A stretch of 64,000 bases of DNA from Delphinapterus leucas (lineage: Eukaryota; Chordata; Mammalia; Artiodactyla; Monodontidae), in assembly GCF_002288925.2 (NCBI RefSeq), contig NW_022098062.1:9532605-9596604 (forward strand), given 5' to 3'. A program made the translations under genes and the position numbers. Positions 61,535-64,000 of the stretch are shown in pieces; position 1 is the first letter of the stretch, and the number at the start of each line of letters is the position of its first letter. The notes below the pieces were generated by a model, which worked only from the letters and a program-made list of their open reading frames with translations, searched no databases and was not told the origin of the DNA.

Positions 61535-63265
61535 AACTTATACCACACACATCTATGTACATATACATATACATTCATACATATATATCATCAAGTTATT
61601 ACACACACCGAGAAAGGGAGTCATCTTATCTTTTCATATATTTAGACACACATACAGAAACCTCATATATTTTGCACCTATAGGGAAAGGCATTTGTGTA
61701 GTAATTCCTACTATTTCTGTTCCTATCTCTTCCTGTCTTATCTACTTCTTACCTACATACACTCCATATGCTCTCCAGCATATTTTTAAATTACATTGAG
61801 GCCAAAGTAAAATATTTCCAAAGGTAAAAGTAAATGACATGGCAACTAGCACTATAGTCAGGATCAAACATGTAGCACCTAATATATATTAACTGTACAA
61901 ATTGTTTTGTTTGTATTTAAAGAAGTAGGGCTTTTCACTGTGCTTTAGGTAGCAGAAATGGCCACCACTGCCCAGGATAGGGAGGTAACAGCATGAGGAG
62001 TTGGGATTCAAAACGTTATCACTAAAGGACCAAATATGAACAGCAGATTTTTAGATCTTTACTTCCTTTCCCCTCCCCACAGTAATAGAAATGCCTTTTC
62101 ATAGACACAATTGATTAAAAAAAAAAATTAGAGTAACCCTATAGTAACCACACTATTTCCAGATTATTTTTCCCTCTACAATACCTTGCATTATTAACAT
62201 ATTTTAATTATAAAATGTCTGGATTAACTGGAAAACATTTTTTTTATTACTGTTTAACAACAACAACAAAAAGACACTATAGGCAACAGAATAAACGTAA
62301 CCTTTTATGGCAGAAACCCTGACACCCAAAAAGACAAGGTTACTTAGCTTCTGTAAGTGATTTTTTTTCTCTCTCTATCCTTCTAATATATTCTGAGAAA
62401 CATACAGGAATGGAAATTTAAGAAAACATGCATATTCTTCCAGTGCAGACCTAAAGCAACAAGGGAAAAAAACCCTCAAGTAATGGAAGGGAATGGGGAG
62501 AGGAACAGGGGCTGTAAGATGTCAGCAGGGTGATAGGAGAGGCCAGGTTGCCAAAGAAACCAAACAGTAAAGAATAAGAGGAAAAATCGTTAGTTGGAAA
62601 ACCTCTGAATGCTTTTACAGGAGCTCAATCCCTTGCCCTAAAAAGATGTGCTGCAAAGAGACCAATTGTCACGAATGACAAAGGGGACCTGGAGCAAGAA
62701 CACCAACTGCCAAGCAACGCCCTCTTCTAAATTACACAGTACATGTCCATCAATTAGAACGACCGCAAATGAATTCGGAATCCATGATGAATCTTCTGAC
62801 TGCAGAAACCCAAACTTTGTGTGTGTCTGTGTTATTTTTTTAAAAAGAGCTTCTGTCAGCTTACATTTAAATAAGTATAATGGTATATTTAAACAGACAT
62901 AAATACAAAAACTATTACTGTTTATATAAGCTGACCCAGGTAAAGAAACTCAGCGAGCCAGAAACACTTGTGAAATTTGCTAGCCTCCCTTCTTCCTTAA
63001 AGTCCAGTCTAAAGTTGTTTTGATTTACCACAGTTTAGAAAGAAAAAAGTGAAATTACGAAGTATTATTTATGAGCAGCCAGTAATTACTGGTTTTGAAA
63101 AGAGTTTGAAGTGAGCGAACCTACTTGAAATCCCCAAGGCAAACCTTTGTTCTAAGGCCACTAAATCGTTTTGTAGTTAAGGAGATACGGAATTAATAAG
63201 GGGAAAAAATTACACAGAAGAAAAGAATGTTAATTTTATTTTCTCTGGAAAACATAATATTTTGG
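61535..63265. other. Intronic sequence, mostly unique
   Basis: TA/CA-rich text runs 61550-61600. 62640-63200 is repeat-free. It includes the palindrome CCAGTAATTACTGG at 63079-63092. No coding potential. Confidence 0.4.
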
Positions 63266-63267
63266 AG

Positions 63268-63485
63268 CATGGTGGTTAAGACCATGGTTTCTGAAGCTCT
63301 ACTCCTTATTAGTTTTGGGACCTTAAGAAAGTTTCTTGCCCTTGCTGTGCTTCAGTTTCCTCACTGGTTAAGGTAAAGAGAGTAATAATATCTAACTCAC
63401 AGGGTAGCTGTCAGGTTTAAATGAAATAATGATTAAAGCACTTAGGGCAAACAGTGCTCGGTAAGGATTCAATAAATGATCACAA
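63268..63485 (+). mobile_element. MIR SINE
   Basis: TGGTGGTTAAGACCATGGTT, TTGCTGTGCTTCAGTTTCCTC, TCACAGGGTAGCTGTCAGG and CAAACAGTGCTCGGTAAGGA follow MIR sense order nearly end to end. Confidence 0.85.
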
Positions 63486-63559
63486 AATCCCTTTGAGATT
63501 ATCTAATTAATTTCCTCATCTTGACCATGGTTATATATACTGCAAACTATCCCCTATAG

Positions 63560-63960
63560 TATCACTGTCAGACTAAAGTTCCTAAAATCATCCTTTCACA
63601 GTGCATGAGGAGCCATGTTTACTCACAAACTCAAAACTATGGGTCTGGCTTTCAATATCCTCTGAAACCTGTCCCCACACAATCTCTCCAGTTACTGCCC
63701 CCAAACAATCAGTTTTCATCCTACTACTCTTCACTCAACTTCACACAAAACATACTTTTTCATTTCTGCCTTTGCAGCAACTACAGTCTTCTTAAAAGGT
63801 CCACTTGCCAGGCACCTCTTACCCCTACTTTCTACCTGCGCAAATATTAACTACCCTTCCAGGACACAGTTCAGGTTCTTTGAGAAGACTCCAGTACTTT
63901 GATCTCCTAGTGATCATTCCTAATCCTCTCAACAACCTAGCTCCTGAGGATAAACTGTGA
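63560..63960 (+). mobile_element. L2 3' region
   Basis: GGCTTTCAATATCCTCTGAA, TCTGCCTTTGCAGCAACTAC and CCTTCCAGGACACAGTTCAG follow the L2 ORF2 end/3' UTR order. It is degraded. ORFs at 63601 are chance. Confidence 0.6.
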
Positions 63961-64000
63961 CTGTTCTCTACTTGTACCTGGTTCATTCTAACTATACAAG

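Overview
The window is mammalian nuclear DNA, most likely from a cetacean. It carries about 26 tRNA-derived SINEs of the CHR type (the class named for Cetacea, Hippopotamidae and Ruminantia). Many are near-identical and flanked by perfect target-site duplications (TSDs). I saw no BovB or Bov-tA repeats, which a ruminant window of this size should contain. It is AT-rich, has no CpG island, and has no bacterial-style genes. Almost every open reading frame is a translation of a SINE, an L1 or an L2.

The only real gene I recognise is SIK3 (salt-inducible kinase 3), on the minus strand. Three coding exons encode consecutive parts of the kinase domain. Exon 33469-33585 has the VAIK lysine and the alpha-C glutamate. 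Exon 29993-30056 has the hinge and a threonine gatekeeper. A partial exon at 1-27 is cut by the window edge. Exon junctions and phases fit together (0, 0, 1), with consensus splice sites. Everything else is intron: about 30 kb between exons at 1-27 and 29993, 3.4 kb between 30056 and 33469, and more than 30 kb of upstream (5') intron.

Layout. 28-4660 is nearly repeat-free and includes a TAATTA-rich stretch near 1900-2100. 4.6-18 kb holds old L2, L1 and MIR fragments cut by young SINEs, with nested SINE pairs at 6956-7545 and 13786-14289. 18.2-28.4 kb is a 10-kb L1 nest: an old, nearly full-length L1 (minus) is interrupted by a second L1 and four SINEs, and a younger 5'-truncated L1 (plus) with long ORF2 segments sits at its edge. 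28.4-34.5 kb holds the two complete SIK3 exons; one SINE lies only 40 nt upstream of a splice acceptor. 36-39.8 kb holds a DNA transposon split by an L1 that is itself split by a SINE, a hAT element, a solo LTR with a GTAC TSD, and a Tigger-like element. 42-53 kb holds a mariner hairpin, more SINEs, MaLR-type LTRs, and an RPS3A processed pseudogene that contains a second, unidentified polyadenylated insertion. 53-64 kb is mostly unique intron with MIR, L2 and SINE copies, a 3 x 20-bp tandem repeat, and a SINE carrying an apparent 3' transduction.

No novel multi-gene system is present. The most interesting items are the SINE next to the SIK3 splice acceptor with an inverted SINE partner beside it, the SINE with a transduced 3' flank, the orphan retroposed RNA inside RPS3A, and the reconstructable order of nested insertions.
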